In this document: in pieces, positions 8,996 to 17,548 of the stretch
Layout: the number at the start of each line of letters is the position of its first letter
Numbering within the stretch: the stretch's first letter is position 1
DNA from: an uncultured Oscillospiraceae bacterium
GTDB taxonomy: Bacteria; Bacillota; Clostridia; Oscillospirales; Ruminococcaceae
Assembly: GCA_949282975.1 (NCBI GenBank)
Contig: CASDQY010000055.1
Location: forward strand, 1 to 39,942
Reading direction: 5' to 3'
DNA: 39,942 nucleotides
Translations under genes and position numbers: made by a program
Notes under the pieces: model-generated
What the model saw: only the letters and a program-made list of their open reading frames with translations
Databases searched by the model: none
Told to the model about the DNA's origin: nothing

Positions 8996-10317
8996 GGAGT
9001 GGTTTCTCCCTTCTCCGGTTCCAAAAGTTGTTCCGGCTCCAGCATCAGTTTCATGGCCCAGGGCGGTACCTCCGGGTCGGTTTGACCCGGTTGGCGCAGA
9101 AACACAAAGGCGGTTTCATAATCGGTGGGGCGGACAGGAAAGGTGCCCTTTCCATCGGTGAAGTAGATCAGCCCTTTCAGACGGGACAGCTCCCCCTGCC
9201 CCCTTAACTGATCCACATAGGAAAACACCGGGCGAAAATCGGTGCCGCCGCCCCCTTTCAGGGTAAAATGGGCCATATATTCCTCCAGTTGGGCGGCGCT
9301 GTGAATGGTTTGATGCTGCCGGATGGTTTCGTCACACTGGAGAATGTGGATATTCACCTGATGAAAATAACTGTCCTCTTCCTTTAAAATGGCGTAGGTC
9401 TGTTCCAAAAAGGCGTGGACCAGCTCCCCAGAACAGGACAGCGAGGTGTCAATGGCGATGACCAGATCGTAAATCCGCTTGACCTCTTTGGTTTCCGGAG
9501 GTTCAATCAGGGGAATGTTGCCGTAAAGCTCCATCCCCAGGGTATAATAACCGTAATCAAAGCCGTCGGGGTCGATCTGCATCTGCTCCTGAAAGACGCA
9601 GAAACGCCGCAGAAACTCCCGATAATCATACCGCCGCCGGTGCACCACCGCAAGCTGCTCCAAAAGGCTGCCGGGCTGGTTTTTCGCCTGTTCGTCCAAC
9701 TGTTCCGCCTGGCTTTGTGTTTGCCGGCTGATTTGCTGCCAGGATTGGCGCAGCTGCTCCACTGCGGGGAAATTTTGATTGGGGTCCGGCCAAAAGCAAT
9801 GGTCGTCCACAAAAAACTCTTTGGCAAGCTGGAGATACCGCTTCTCCTCCAGCCCCAATCCGGCAAACAGCCGGTAGATTCCCTGAGGGGTCAGCACCGG
9901 AAGCTTTTGGCGAAAGAATTTGTAAGTTTCCTGCCGCAGCCAGCTTTGAGGACGGCGCAGGCAGGCAAGGGGGATGGAATCAAGGATGCTTTCCACCGTG
10001 ATGTCGCAGGCCAGGTTCCAATAGCTTTCCTCCCGGTTCCGGCGGGAAAAGAGATGATCGAAAAGGCAGTGCAGCAGCAGGTGGACATATCCCCGCTGCA
10101 GGGGGATGGGGGTGGCACGGTACTGCTTTAACAGATAGTCCGGGTTATAAAAAAGAATTCTTCCGTCGGTGGCCAAAGTGGGGACAGCGGCGCTTTCCTC
10201 ATACGAAAAGCGGCTCATTCCCAAATCAAACTGCCGCAGATGCAGACAGACCTGGCTGCGGCAATAAAGCAGGATTTCTTCGCAGACCTGCTTCTGGGAA
10301 AGGGGGGCTTGGTTCAT
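8992..10317 (-). CDS. VWA-domain protein, DUF2201-like, MoxR partner
   Basis: A 441-residue protein. The C-terminal half contains a von Willebrand A-like fold with the metal-ion-dependent adhesion motif D-x-S-x-S at 290-294 (AIDTSLSCSG), followed by GGGGTDFRPVF and LIYFTDGKGTFP. The N-terminal half resembles the putative metallopeptidase part of DUF2201 proteins, with HLLLHCLFDHLF near 79-90. The usual HExxH is not intact, so protease activity is doubtful. A Gln-rich helical segment lies near 185-215. Its start overlaps the stop of the LRR gene and its stop overlaps the MoxR start. Tight coupling on both sides supports a MoxR-VWA complex. Confidence 0.82.
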   Translation of the reverse strand: MNQAPLSQKQVCEEILLYCRSQVCLHLRQFDLGMSRFSYEESAAVPTLATDGRILFYNPDYLLKQYRATPIPLQRGYVHLLLHCLFDHLFSRRNREESYWNLACDITVESILDSIPLACLRRPQSWLRQETYKFFRQKLPVLTPQGIYRLFAGLGLEEKRYLQLAKEFFVDDHCFWPDPNQNFPAVEQLRQSWQQISRQTQSQAEQLDEQAKNQPGSLLEQLAVVHRRRYDYREFLRRFCVFQEQMQIDPDGFDYGYYTLGMELYGNIPLIEPPETKEVKRIYDLVIAIDTSLSCSGELVHAFLEQTYAILKEEDSYFHQVNIHILQCDETIRQHQTIHSAAQLEEYMAHFTLKGGGGTDFRPVFSYVDQLRGQGELSRLKGLIYFTDGKGTFPVRPTDYETAFVFLRQPGQTDPEVPPWAMKLMLEPEQLLEPEKGETTP

Positions 10318-11267
10318 AGGTCATACTCCTTGTCCCATCCGGGGCGGCGCTGCTTCAGCCAATCCAATATGGCGCTGACGGTTTCCGTATCTCCCTGCCG
10401 GGCGGCCAGGCTGCGGAGCAGTTCGGTGGATTTTTCGGTCACCAATCCCCATTGGAGATACCGGGCGAAAAAAGGCTGCTTTTGCTCCAGCAGCCACTGG
10501 GTCATTTCGGTCAAATGGGCCTGCACCCAATCAAGATAATCCCTTTGGTGCTTTTTTTGCAAAGCGTATGGGACGCTCAACCGCCGCCACACCAAGGGCA
10601 GCAGCACCTCCAAATTTTCATTGTTGGCGGCGACGGGAAATAATCCGTCGTATCGCTCAAAATCCAAACCACGAAAGGAGAGGCATTGGCGGTACTGGTA
10701 GCCGGTGCCGTTAAAGTCCAGGGAAAAAATGCGGGCGGGGCAGTTTTCCTCCCACTCCTCGCTGTAGGCGGGAAAAATCAGGGGAACGGTCTGATCCGAA
10801 AAACGGATCTCCACTTCACAAAAGCCGCTGATCTGGCTGAGCACCCCTTCCAAGGCGGCAGTGTTTCCGTTGGGGGCATGCAAAATCAAACGGCACAGGC
10901 TGCGGCAGTTTTTAAAAGCCCCGTCGCTGACATACTCCAAGCCGTCAAAAAAAGAAAGTTCTTCCAGCTTGCCGCAGCCGTAGCAGCAGTGGCTGTCCAG
11001 CTCCCGCACGGCGGAAGGCAGGGAAAGGGCCAAAAGCCCGCTGCCATACACCGGCCGGTCCTCCCGACCGAACGGGTCCGGCTCCCCCACCCGAAGCTGC
11101 TTCACCGGCTGCACCGGTTCCACCCGGTGGGCAGAAAGGCAGTAGGCCCCCAGATGGGTCAGGGGGTAGCCGTCCAGTTCTTCCGGCAGGGCGATCCGGC
11201 CGGAAGAAGTACGAACCCCGGTAAGAGTGGCTTGCTGCCCCAAAAGGCAATATTCCAAAACCGGCAC
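10314..11267 (-). CDS. Leucine-rich-repeat (BspA-like) protein in the MoxR-VWA operon
   Basis: A 317-residue protein without a signal peptide. The first ~140 residues contain BspA/LRR_5-type repeats (LDGYPLTHLGAYCLSAH, LPSAVRELDSHCCYGCGKLEELSFFDGLEYVSDGAFKNC read across several turns). The rest is a helical domain ending in repeat-like ARQGDTETVSAILDWLKQ. The start is GTG 11267, with GAGGGG 6 bases upstream and only 3 bases after the prmA stop. No enzyme signature is visible. Its place between prmA and a MoxR-VWA pair suggests an adaptor or client of that complex, but this is inference. Confidence 0.7.
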   Translation of the reverse strand: MPVLEYCLLGQQATLTGVRTSSGRIALPEELDGYPLTHLGAYCLSAHRVEPVQPVKQLRVGEPDPFGREDRPVYGSGLLALSLPSAVRELDSHCCYGCGKLEELSFFDGLEYVSDGAFKNCRSLCRLILHAPNGNTAALEGVLSQISGFCEVEIRFSDQTVPLIFPAYSEEWEENCPARIFSLDFNGTGYQYRQCLSFRGLDFERYDGLFPVAANNENLEVLLPLVWRRLSVPYALQKKHQRDYLDWVQAHLTEMTQWLLEQKQPFFARYLQWGLVTEKSTELLRSLAARQGDTETVSAILDWLKQRRPGWDKEYDL

Positions 11268-11270
11268 TGC

Positions 11271-12224
11271 TTACCCCTCTTTCAACCGGCAGGCCATGGC
11301 GCACCAGTCGTTTTCCTGCTGCTGTTCAAAGATGGCAAGGCCGGCATCGGTCAGCCCCTGAATTACCTGATCTTTTCGATCTTCAATGATGCCGCTGACC
11401 AAAAGCACCGTTTCTGGCTTCATAAACTGGGTGACGCTGCCGCACAGCCGCAGGATCACATCCGCCACAATGTTGGCGCAGATGAGATCGAATTTTCCCT
11501 CCACCTTTTGGGTGAGATCCCCGGCGATGAGGGTGAGCCTGTCCCCCACCCCGTTGAGGGCTGCGTTTTCTCCGGCGATCTTCACCGAAAGTTCGTCGAT
11601 ATCCACCCCGGTGGCAGACTTTGCCCCCAGCAGCAGGGCGGTAATGGCAAGAATTCCGCTGCCGGTGCCTACATCCAGCACCGTCTGGCCGGGTTTTAAG
11701 TGTTCCTCCAACAGCTTCATGCACAGCCGGGTGGTTTCGTGGGTGCCGGTGCCGAAAGCCATGCCGGGGTCCAGGGTGACCTGCACATCGCCGGGGTTTA
11801 GGCGGGCCGTCTCCCAGCAAGGACAGATCACCAGCCGTTTCCCCACCCGCACCGGGTGGTAATACTTTTTCCAGGCGGTGGACCAGTCCTCTTCCCGAAC
11901 CGTGTCCAGCTTCACCGCCAGGCTGCCCAGGTCCAGAGTTGGATTTTCCCTCGGCAGGCGGGTCAGCCCGGCACGGATGGCGCCCAGCATTTCTGCCCCC
12001 TGGAGATTTTCCGGCAGGTAGAAGGTGACGGTGGTTTCCCCTTCCTTTAAGGAAAGAAGATCTTCTTCAATGTAATCCCAGTGAACGGAGGTATCCTCTA
12101 AAAATTCCTGAAAGTCTTCCGGGTCCTGAATCACAAAACCACGGACGCCGTGGCTGACCAATAAGCCGCCCACGATTTCTTTTCCCTGATGGGTAGTGGA
12201 AACGGTAATCTGCCGCCATTCCAT
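11271..12224 (-). CDS. prmA: Ribosomal protein L11 methyltransferase
   Basis: A 317-residue SAM-dependent methyltransferase that modifies ribosomal protein L11 on Lys and N-terminal amino groups. The diagnostic [14 protein letters not shown] is near 165-178, SAM motif [13 protein letters not shown] near 197-209, the acidic GVDIDE near 221, and the catalytic-loop variant [10 protein letters not shown] near 263. Length is normal. I chose ATG 12224 because AAGGGGGAAA precedes it and the family N-terminus ([10 protein letters not shown]) begins there. It heads the operon with the LRR, VWA and MoxR genes. A TATAAT on minus at 12259-12264 with a poor -35 is the probable promoter. Confidence 0.95.
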   Translation of the reverse strand: MEWRQITVSTTHQGKEIVGGLLVSHGVRGFVIQDPEDFQEFLEDTSVHWDYIEEDLLSLKEGETTVTFYLPENLQGAEMLGAIRAGLTRLPRENPTLDLGSLAVKLDTVREEDWSTAWKKYYHPVRVGKRLVICPCWETARLNPGDVQVTLDPGMAFGTGTHETTRLCMKLLEEHLKPGQTVLDVGTGSGILAITALLLGAKSATGVDIDELSVKIAGENAALNGVGDRLTLIAGDLTQKVEGKFDLICANIVADVILRLCGSVTQFMKPETVLLVSGIIEDRKDQVIQGLTDAGLAIFEQQQENDWCAMACRLKEG

Positions 12225-12297
12225 GTTATTTCCCCCTTGTTGTGTCTCGTTTGGTTCGATTATAGCAGAGATGTGGGAAAAAATCCACCATCTTTTC

Positions 12298-12326
12298 TTG
12301 ACGAGGGGAAGAAGATGGGGTACAAT
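12298..12326 (+). promoter_or_regulatory. Putative glyQS promoter
   Basis: TTGACG (12298-12303), a 17-base spacer and TACAAT (12321-12326). It is divergent from the prmA -10 at 12259-12264. No T-box element is seen in the short leader. Confidence 0.7.
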
Positions 12327-12404
12327 ATCAAATGTCCGTATGGAAAATCCGGCACAGAACGCCAAAGCGGTGCAGCCGGCATCGCTGGAAAGGGAGTACT
12401 GTCA

Positions 12405-13793
12405 ATGAAGAACACCGAAAAGACTATGGAAATGATCGTCAATCTCTGCAAGAACCGGGGCTTTGTCTATCCCGGCAGCGAGATCTACGGCGGTTTGGCC
12501 AACACCTGGGACTACGGCCCGCTGGGTGTGGAATTCAAAAACAACGTGAAAAAGGCCTGGTGGCAGAAGTTTGTCCAGGAATCCCGGCACAATGTGGGGC
12601 TGGACGCCGCTTTGCTGATGAACCCCCAAGTTTGGGTGGCTTCCGGCCATGTGGGCGGCTTTTCCGACCCGCTGATCGACTGCAAGGAGTGCAAAACCCG
12701 CCACCGGGCTGACCAGCTCATCGAAGAACAGACCGGGGAAAACCCCGCCGGCTGGAGCAACCAGCAGATGATGGACTACATTCGGGACCACCAGATCAAA
12801 TGCCCGGATTGCGGCAAGAGCAACTTTACCGACATCCGGCAGTTCAACCTGATGTTCAAGACCTTCCAGGGCGTCACCGAGGACGCCAAAAGCGAAATCT
12901 ACCTCCGTCCCGAAACCGCCCAGGGGATTTTCGTCAACTTTGCCAACATCCAGCGCACCACCCGGAAAAAGCTGCCCTTCGGCGTCTGCCAGATCGGCAA
13001 ATCCTTCCGCAACGAAATCACCCCCGGCAACTTTACCTTCCGCACCCGGGAATTTGAACAGATGGAGATGGAATTCTTCTGCAAGCCCGGCACCGACCTG
13101 GAATGGTTTGCCTACTGGAAGGAGCACTGCCACAACTTCCTGCTGAGCCTGGGCATGAAGGATGAAAACCTGAAGCTGCGGGACCACGATCCGGAAGAGC
13201 TGAGCCACTATTCCAACGCCACCACCGACATCGAATATCTCTTCCCCTTCGGCTGGGGCGAGCTGTGGGGCATTGCCGACCGCACCGACTTCGACCTGAC
13301 CCAGCACATCAACCATTCCGGCAAGGATTTGCAGTACTTCGATCCGGAAACCAACACCCGCTACACCCCCTACGTCATCGAGCCTTCCCTGGGCGCCGAC
13401 CGGGTGGCTTTGGCGTTCCTCTGCGAAGCCTACGACGAGGAAACCCTCACCGACGAAAAGGGCAAGCAGGACACCCGTGTGGTGCTGCGGCTCCACCCTG
13501 CCTTGGCCCCCTTTAAAGCGGCGGTGCTTCCCCTGTCCAAGAAGCTGGGCGAGAAAGCATTGGAGGTATACGATCTGCTGAGCAAGAAGTTCCGGGTGGA
13601 TTACGACGAAACCGGTTCCATCGGCAAGCGGTACCGTCGGGAAGACGAGATCGGCACTCCCTACTGCATCACCTACGACTTTGACAGTGAGCAGGACGGC
13701 TGCGTTACCATCCGGGATCGGGATACCATGGAGCAGGTGCGGCTGCCCATTGCAGAAGTCGCTGCTTTCCTGGAAGAAAAAATGCAGTTTTAA
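12405..13793 (+). CDS. glyQS: Glycyl-tRNA synthetase, single-chain class II type
   Basis: A 462-residue homodimeric glycyl-tRNA synthetase that charges tRNA-Gly with glycine. The N-terminal [13 protein letters not shown] and TWDYGPLG are diagnostic, followed by [14 protein letters not shown], the class II motif 2 region [25 protein letters not shown], and motif 3 [13 protein letters not shown] near 325. An anticodon-binding C-terminal domain starts near 365 ([20 protein letters not shown]). I chose ATG 12405, with GGGAG 8 bases upstream. An upstream extension to 12189 would run through the promoter. Its own promoter and terminator make it monocistronic. Confidence 0.97.
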   Translation: MKNTEKTMEMIVNLCKNRGFVYPGSEIYGGLANTWDYGPLGVEFKNNVKKAWWQKFVQESRHNVGLDAALLMNPQVWVASGHVGGFSDPLIDCKECKTRHRADQLIEEQTGENPAGWSNQQMMDYIRDHQIKCPDCGKSNFTDIRQFNLMFKTFQGVTEDAKSEIYLRPETAQGIFVNFANIQRTTRKKLPFGVCQIGKSFRNEITPGNFTFRTREFEQMEMEFFCKPGTDLEWFAYWKEHCHNFLLSLGMKDENLKLRDHDPEELSHYSNATTDIEYLFPFGWGELWGIADRTDFDLTQHINHSGKDLQYFDPETNTRYTPYVIEPSLGADRVALAFLCEAYDEETLTDEKGKQDTRVVLRLHPALAPFKAAVLPLSKKLGEKALEVYDLLSKKFRVDYDETGSIGKRYRREDEIGTPYCITYDFDSEQDGCVTIRDRDTMEQVRLPIAEVAAFLEEKMQF

Positions 13794-13812
13794 GCAAAGA
13801 AATGATTTTACG

Positions 13813-13841
13813 CCCTCCGGTTTTCAGCCGGAGGGTTTTTT
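13813..13841 (+). terminator. glyQS intrinsic terminator
   Basis: CCCTCCGG (13813-13820) pairs with CCGGAGGG (13828-13835) and is followed by TTTTTTC. It lies 20 bases after the stop. Confidence 0.93.
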
Positions 13842-13891
13842 CTTGCCGGCATACCGTGTTGCGACGGATGATATCCTTGCAGCAACTTTTG

Positions 13892-14005
13892 AGTTCAATT
13901 TTTTGATATTCTCTTTTCTCTTAAAATTGAACTTTTTGGCTTTTTGAAAATTAGGGGTTGAATTTTTAAAAAAGCCTGTTATAATAGTGCTTGTGAAATT
14001 GAACT
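13892..14005 (+). promoter_or_regulatory. Three AAATTGAACT operator-like repeats around a promoter
   Basis: The motif AAATTGAACT occurs inverted at 13892-13902 (AGTTCAATTTT) and direct at 13923-13933 and 13996-14005. The centres are about 31 and 73 bases apart, close to whole helical turns. The last copy lies just downstream of the -10 box of the promoter for the HTH-aminotransferase gene. This is a plausible autoregulatory operator for the HTH domain encoded next. Confidence 0.6.
13958..13985 (+). promoter_or_regulatory. Promoter of the HTH-aminotransferase gene
   Basis: TTGAAT (13958-13963), a 16-base spacer and TATAAT (13980-13985), 36 bases before the TTG start. Confidence 0.75.
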
Positions 14006-14020
14006 TTAGGAGGGAGCGCC

Positions 14021-15499
14021 TTGTCCAAAGAACTCTTTGCCCAGCGGTTAAAACAGGCCATGGAGCAGAGCGGCCAAAAACAGGTAGATCTGGTTCAGGC
14101 AGCGGCCCGGCAGGGGATCAAGCTGGGAAAAAGCCATATCAGTCAGTATGTCAACGGAAAAACCATGCCCCGACGGGATATCCTGTGTTTTCTCGCCGCC
14201 GCCTTACAGGTTGATCCGGACTGGCTTCGAGGCGGGGAAGCACAAAGCCAACCTCAAAATACAAGCAACATAGGAGGAGTTACCATGCGGGAGTTCAAAA
14301 AATCATCTAAATTAAACCATGTGCTGTACGACGTCCGGGGGCCGGTGGTGGACGAAGCGGCCCGGATGGAGGAAGCGGGAACCCAGATCCTGAAATTGAA
14401 CATCGGCAACCCCGCCCCCTTTGGCTTTCACGCACCGGACGAAGTGATCTACGATATGCGCCGCCAGCTTACCCAGTGCGAGGGATATTCTGATGCGAAG
14501 GGGCTGTTCTCTGCCCGAAAAGCCATCATGCAGTACGCCCAGCTCAAACACATTCCCAATGTATCCATGGAGGATATTTATACCGGGAACGGGGTCAGCG
14601 AGCTGATCAACCTGTGTATGTCCGCCCTGTTGGACAGTGGAGATGAAATTTTAATTCCCTCCCCCGACTATCCCCTGTGGACGGCCTGCGCTACTTTGGC
14701 CGGGGGAACAGCGGTGCACTATGTCTGCGACGAACAGGCGGACTGGTACCCCGACATGGAGGATATCAAAAAGAAGATCAACGACCGCACCAAAGCCATT
14801 GTCCTGATCAACCCCAACAATCCCACCGGCGCTCTGTATCCCAAAGAAGTGCTGGAGCAAATTGTGGAGATTGCCCGTCAGCATCAGCTAATTATCTTTT
14901 CCGACGAAATTTATGACCGACTGGTGATGGACGGGGAGGAGCATGTTTCCGTCGCTTCTTTGGCGCCGGATCTGTTCTGCGTTACCTTCAGCGGGCTTTC
15001 CAAGTCCCACATGATTGCCGGATACCGGATCGGCTGGATGATTTTAAGCGGCAACAAGGCCATTGCCAAGGACTACATCGAAGGGCTGAAGATGCTGTCC
15101 AATATGCGGCTTTGCTCCAATGTGCCCGCTCAGTCTATTGTGCAGACGGCGCTTGGGGGCTACCAGAGCGTAGAAAACTACATCAAGCCCGGCGGACGAA
15201 TTTACGAACAGCGGGAACTGGTGTACAACATGATGAGCAGCATTCCCGGGGTCAGTGTGGTAAAGCCCAAAGCTGCGTTTTATATGTTCCCCAAACTGGA
15301 TCAAAACAAGTTCCACATCACCGACGATGAAAAGTTTGCGTTGGATCTGCTGCGGGAGAAAAAGATCCTGTTGATCCACGGCGGCGGCTTCCATTGGGAG
15401 CAGCCGGACCACTTCCGGGTAGTATATCTGCCCCGGATGGAGGTTCTCAAAGAAGCGGTGGAAAAGATCGGGGATTTTTTAAGCTACTATCATCAGTAA
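14021..15499 (+). CDS. XRE-type HTH domain fused to alanine-type aminotransferase
   Basis: A 492-residue fusion. Residues 1-72 form a Cro/C1-type HTH (FAQRLKQAMEQSGQKQVDL, then SHISQYVNGKTMPRRDIL). Residues 89-492 form a full PLP fold-type I aminotransferase resembling AlaA-like glutamate-pyruvate transaminases: NIGNPAPFGF, GYSDAKGLFSAR, NPNNPTG near 267, DEIYDRL near 293, and the PLP lysine in FSGLSKSHMIAGYRIGW near 328. Start is TTG 14021, with AGGAGGG 6 bases upstream. A second ribosome site, GGAGGAG, precedes an internal ATG at 14284. The enzyme may therefore also be made without the DNA-binding part. Together with the upstream repeats this suggests an amino-acid-responsive autoregulator. 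Confidence 0.88.
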   Translation: MSKELFAQRLKQAMEQSGQKQVDLVQAAARQGIKLGKSHISQYVNGKTMPRRDILCFLAAALQVDPDWLRGGEAQSQPQNTSNIGGVTMREFKKSSKLNHVLYDVRGPVVDEAARMEEAGTQILKLNIGNPAPFGFHAPDEVIYDMRRQLTQCEGYSDAKGLFSARKAIMQYAQLKHIPNVSMEDIYTGNGVSELINLCMSALLDSGDEILIPSPDYPLWTACATLAGGTAVHYVCDEQADWYPDMEDIKKKINDRTKAIVLINPNNPTGALYPKEVLEQIVEIARQHQLIIFSDEIYDRLVMDGEEHVSVASLAPDLFCVTFSGLSKSHMIAGYRIGWMILSGNKAIAKDYIEGLKMLSNMRLCSNVPAQSIVQTALGGYQSVENYIKPGGRIYEQRELVYNMMSSIPGVSVVKPKAAFYMFPKLDQNKFHITDDEKFALDLLREKKILLIHGGGFHWEQPDHFRVVYLPRMEVLKEAVEKIGDFLSYYHQ

Positions 15500-15538
15500 G
15501 CCGGGATTTCTTAGGAAAAGGATCTTACTGTGTTTTTT
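15494..15538 (+). terminator. Terminator overlapping the aminotransferase stop
   Basis: CAGTAAG (15494-15500, including the stop) pairs with CTTACTG (15524-15530) and is followed by TGTTTTTTC. The long loop has internal pairing. Confidence 0.6.
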
Positions 15539-15593
15539 CACGGCGGTGGTTTGACAAGATCGCCGAAATTGTTGCAGTTTGCCACGAAAGGCC

Positions 15594-15622
15594 TTGAAAT
15601 ATACCCAAAACAATAGTATAAT
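15594..15622 (+). promoter_or_regulatory. Promoter of the NifU-like/GGGtGRT operon
   Basis: TTGAAA (15594-15599), a 17-base spacer and TATAAT (15617-15622), leaving a leader of about 65 bases. Confidence 0.85.
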
Positions 15623-15693
15623 AATTCTGGTCCAATGTGCATCCTGCATATTCGGAAAAGAAGGAAAGAATCAAAAACGAAAGGAGTTTTCCC

Positions 15694-16386
15694 ATGATTT
15701 ACTCGCAAGAAGTTGAAGCAATGTGCCCGGTGAAACAGGGCGTTGCCCATGGCTGTGCTCCCATTCCGGAGGAAGCCAAGTGGGTGAAGGCGAAACAAAT
15801 CACCGACATCTCCGGCTTTACCCACGGTGTGGGCTGGTGTGCTCCCCAGCAGGGTGCATGTAAGCTGACCCTGAACGTGAAGGAGGGCGTGATCCAGGAA
15901 GCTCTGGTGGAGACCTTGGGATGTTCCGGTATGACCCACTCCGCCGCTATGGCTGCTGAAATCCTCCCCGGCCGCACCATTTTGGAAGCGCTGAACACCG
16001 ACCTGGTATGCGACGCCATCAACACCGCCATGCGGGAATTGTTCTTGCAGATCGTTTACGGCCGCAGCCAGTCTGCCTTCAGCGAAGACGGTTTGGCCGT
16101 GGGCGCTGCCTTGGAAGACTTAGGCAAAGGCCTGCGCAGCCAGGTAGGCACCATGTACGGCACCCTGAAGAAGGGCCCCCGTTACCTGGAAATGGCCGAA
16201 GGCTATGTCACCGGCATTGCTTTGGACGAAGACGATGAAATCATCGGCTATCAGTTCTTGAACTTCGGCAAGATGATGGACTTCATCAAGAAGGGCGACG
16301 ACCCGGCTACCGCCATGGAAAAAGCCAAGGGTCAATATGGCCGTGTGGACGATGCTGTTAAAATCATCGATCCCCGTGCGAAATAA
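15694..16386 (+). CDS. NifU-like iron-sulfur scaffold protein paired with GGGtGRT
   Basis: A 230-residue relative of the NifU/IscU N-terminal scaffold. Cys49, Cys56 and Cys77 lie in a NifU-like context (GVGWCAPQQGACKLTLNV and ETLGCSGMTHSAAMAAEILPG), and further cysteines are at 11, 21 and 106. A C-terminal extension (from ~130) is not part of standard NifU. I chose ATG 15694, with AAAGGAG 8 bases upstream. The next gene begins 22 bases after the stop. This two-gene pairing is recurrent in Clostridia. No NifS/IscS desulfurase lies nearby, so a role in general cluster assembly is inferred, not shown. Confidence 0.8.
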   Translation: MIYSQEVEAMCPVKQGVAHGCAPIPEEAKWVKAKQITDISGFTHGVGWCAPQQGACKLTLNVKEGVIQEALVETLGCSGMTHSAAMAAEILPGRTILEALNTDLVCDAINTAMRELFLQIVYGRSQSAFSEDGLAVGAALEDLGKGLRSQVGTMYGTLKKGPRYLEMAEGYVTGIALDEDDEIIGYQFLNFGKMMDFIKKGDDPATAMEKAKGQYGRVDDAVKIIDPRAK

Positions 16387-16408
16387 TTACTGAGGAGGGA
16401 ATAAGATC

Positions 16409-17413
16409 ATGGCATTGTTTGAATCCTACGAAAGAAGAATCGACAAGATCAACGCTGTGCTGAACAGCTACGGTATTTCCTCCCTGGAGGAAGCCAGAAA
16501 GATCACCGAAGACAAAGGCCTGGATATCTACAACCAAGTGAAAAAGATCCAGCCCATCTGCTTCGAAAATGCCTGCTGGGCCTACATCGTGGGCGTAGCC
16601 ATCGCCATCAAAAAGGGATGCACCCGGGCTGCCGACGCTGCAGCCGCCATCGGCGAAGGGCTTCAGGCATTCTGCATTCCCGGTTCTGTAGCCGACCAGC
16701 GTAAAGTGGGCCTGGGCCACGGAAACCTGGGCAAAATGCTGCTGGAAGAAGAAACCGAATGTTTCTGCTTCCTGGCCGGCCACGAATCCTTTGCCGCTGC
16801 GGAAGGCGCTATCGGCATTGCGGAAAAGGCCAACAAAGTGCGTCAGAAACCCCTGCGGGTTATCCTGAACGGTTTGGGCAAGGATGCTGCTCAGATCATC
16901 TCCCGGATCAACGGCTTTACCTATGTGGAAACCGAAATGGACTACTACACCGGCGAAGTCAAGGAAGTGTTCCGGAAGAGCTATTCCACCGGTCTGCGGG
17001 CCCAGGTAAACTGCTACGGCGCCAACGACGTCACCGAAGGCGTTGCCATCATGCACAAAGAGGGCGTGGACGTTTCGATTACCGGCAACTCCACTAACCC
17101 CACCCGGTTCCAGCACCCTGTTGCCGGCACCTACAAGAAAGAATGCATTGAACGTGGGAAGAAGTACTTCTCCGTGGCCAGCGGCGGCGGCACCGGACGT
17201 ACCCTGCACCCCGACAACATGGCGGCCGGCCCTGCTTCTTACGGCATGACCGATACCATGGGCCGGATGCACTCCGACGCTCAGTTTGCCGGATCTTCTT
17301 CTGTTCCCGCACACGTAGAAATGATGGGCCTCATTGGCATGGGCAACAACCCCATGGTGGGCGCTACCGTTGCCTGCGCTGTGGCAGTGGAAGAAGCCAT
17401 GAAAAACGGCTGA
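16409..17413 (+). CDS. GGGtGRT protein of unknown function
   Basis: A 334-residue protein of the family named for its glycine-rich motif, here GGGTGRT at 259-265, followed by LHPDNMAAGPASYGMTD. Other striking segments are CFENACWAYIVGVAIAIKKGC (51-71), GLGHGNLGKMLLEEE (101-115) and FCFLAGHESFAAAEGA (119-134). No signal peptide is seen. Start ATG 16409 is preceded by GAGGAGGGAA. It is co-transcribed with the NifU-like gene and ends in a strong terminator. To my knowledge its biochemical activity is not established. The partner suggests that it uses or carries an iron-sulfur cluster or another metal cofactor. Confidence 0.85.
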   Translation: MALFESYERRIDKINAVLNSYGISSLEEARKITEDKGLDIYNQVKKIQPICFENACWAYIVGVAIAIKKGCTRAADAAAAIGEGLQAFCIPGSVADQRKVGLGHGNLGKMLLEEETECFCFLAGHESFAAAEGAIGIAEKANKVRQKPLRVILNGLGKDAAQIISRINGFTYVETEMDYYTGEVKEVFRKSYSTGLRAQVNCYGANDVTEGVAIMHKEGVDVSITGNSTNPTRFQHPVAGTYKKECIERGKKYFSVASGGGTGRTLHPDNMAAGPASYGMTDTMGRMHSDAQFAGSSSVPAHVEMMGLIGMGNNPMVGATVACAVAVEEAMKNG

Positions 17414-17450
17414 TTGCAAATCCGTTTGAAATTTTGATGTTATCATCAGG

Positions 17451-17484
17451 GAGACGCTGCAAGATTCTGCAGCGTCTCTTTTTT
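17451..17484 (+). terminator. Terminator of the GGGtGRT operon
   Basis: GAGACGCTGC (17451-17460) pairs perfectly with GCAGCGTCTC (17469-17478), followed by six Ts. Confidence 0.95.
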
Positions 17485-17486
17485 GC

Positions 17487-17528
17487 GCAAAAAAATTCCC
17501 CGACAGGAACCCCCATCGAGGAATTTTG
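17487..17528 (-). terminator. Terminator of the tyrS-galU operon
   Basis: On the minus strand AAAATTCCTCG (17517-17527) pairs with CGGGGAATTTT (17492-17502, one mismatch) and runs into further Ts. It lies just beyond the galU stop and is back-to-back with the previous terminator. Confidence 0.8.
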
Positions 17529-17548
17529 CACTTTGAAGTATAAACGTC

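Noticed and set aside
10686-11699. 337-codon open frame on plus across the LRR and prmA genes
   Set aside because: It crosses two well-supported minus genes and lacks a ribosome site.
12402-13496. 364-codon open frame opposite glyQS
   Set aside because: Antisense of a clear synthetase gene, with no start signal and no family resemblance.
16364-17446. 360-codon open frame opposite the GGGtGRT gene
   Set aside because: Antisense reading of a well-supported gene, extending through the terminator region.
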